A model generated the notes under the pieces. It saw only the letters and a program-made list of their open reading frames with translations. It was not told the origin of the DNA and did no database searches. The translations under genes and the position numbers were made by a program. Of a stretch of DNA of 41,537 nucleotides, positions 41,485 through 41,537 are shown piece after piece. The DNA lies in contig CALMWS010000206.1 in NCBI GenBank assembly GCA_937870795.1, forward strand, positions 1 to 41,537. The letters are read 5' to 3'. The DNA is from an uncultured Bacteroidota bacterium (GTDB taxonomy: Bacteria; Bacteroidota; Bacteroidia; Chitinophagales; Saprospiraceae). The first letter of the stretch is position 1. Each line of letters begins with the position of its first letter.

Positions 41485-41516
41485 AAAAGTCCTTAAGATT
41501 GCTCTTAAAGACTTTT
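41485..41516 (-). terminator. rrn: Rho-independent terminator of the rRNA operon
   Basis: AAAAGTCCTTAAG (41485-41497) pairs with CTTAAAGACTTTT (41504-41516), 13 pairs with one mismatch and a 6-base loop. On the minus strand it follows the presumed 5S 3' end after 7 bases and is itself followed by a T-run, as expected for an rrn terminator. Confidence 0.72.
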
Positions 41517-41523
41517 AAAAAAA

Positions 41524-41537
41524 GGCAGTGACCTACT
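41524..41537 (-). rRNA. rrf: 3' end of 5S rRNA (partial, 14 bases in window)
   Basis: On the minus strand the window begins AGTAGGTCACTGCC, which matches the usual 3' end of Bacteroidota 5S rRNA (…GAGAGTAGGTCACTGCC). A strong terminator lies directly downstream. Only 14 bases are visible, so the call depends on the flank outside the window, but sequence and terminator together make it likely. An rRNA operon would extend to the right on the minus strand. Confidence 0.6.

Noticed and set aside
40799..41537. CRISPR array in the repeat-rich end
   Set aside because: There are only two copies of a 90-base unit with an unequal structure, no regular spacers and no cas genes.

Overview
The window looks like a piece of a Bacteroidota chromosome, probably from the Saprospiria/Chitinophagia side of the phylum, although the exact lineage cannot be read from the sequence. 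The reasons are a C25 peptidase of the type IX secretion (T9SS) sortase type, several secreted proteins with T9SS C-terminal sorting tails, a DUF4294 protein, few Shine-Dalgarno sites, and repeated TAnnTTTG boxes, which are the Bacteroidota -7 promoter element, just upstream of genes. All gene calls come from reading protein motifs; no database search was run.

Layout. Bases 1-1347 (minus) hold the start of a class II HMG-CoA reductase and a type 2 isopentenyl-diphosphate isomerase, so the mevalonate route is likely used. Bases 1637-11653 (plus) form a compact run: yidD, a SPOR-domain protein, rodA, tgt, galK, queG (tgt and queG are both queuosine genes), an AI-2E-family permease, an ABC polysaccharide exporter pair, and a glycosyltransferase fused to a FkbM-like methyltransferase. 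A convergent pcm gene (minus) ends this block. Bases 12470-17407 (plus) encode a 1645-residue PorU2-like protease. Bases 17416-20501 (minus) hold a small lipoprotein and three family 2 glycosyltransferases, probably co-transcribed and probably surface-glycan genes.

Bases 20576-22562 (minus) hold paaC, paaB and paaA of the phenylacetyl-CoA epoxidase. A perfect 16-bp palindrome lies in the paaA promoter. Then come a secreted rhodanese, a divergent glucosaminidase, a phosphodiesterase/alkaline-phosphatase-like enzyme coupled to metF, a DUF4294 protein, the rsfS-ftsH pair, a divergent biotin ligase, and acpP. Bases 31084-33385 (plus) hold hmgA and hpd (tyrosine to homogentisate to maleylacetoacetate). 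The start of hmgA carries a near copy of the paaA palindrome, which hints at shared control of aromatic catabolism.

Bases 33417-40798 are an accessory surface/secretion region: a protein with four MopE-like metal-binding repeats and a CotH-kinase/lamin-tail protein (both T9SS cargo), an AT-rich pair made of a leucine-rich T9SS protein and a cysteine-rich lipoprotein, an outer-membrane barrel and a small secreted protein. The last 740 bases are non-coding. They hold two copies of a ~90-bp GC-rich repeat, a dense cluster of hairpins, short degenerate look-alikes of a 5S rRNA 3' end, and at the right edge what appears to be the true 3' end of a 5S rRNA gene (minus strand) with its terminator, so an rRNA operon probably lies just outside the window.
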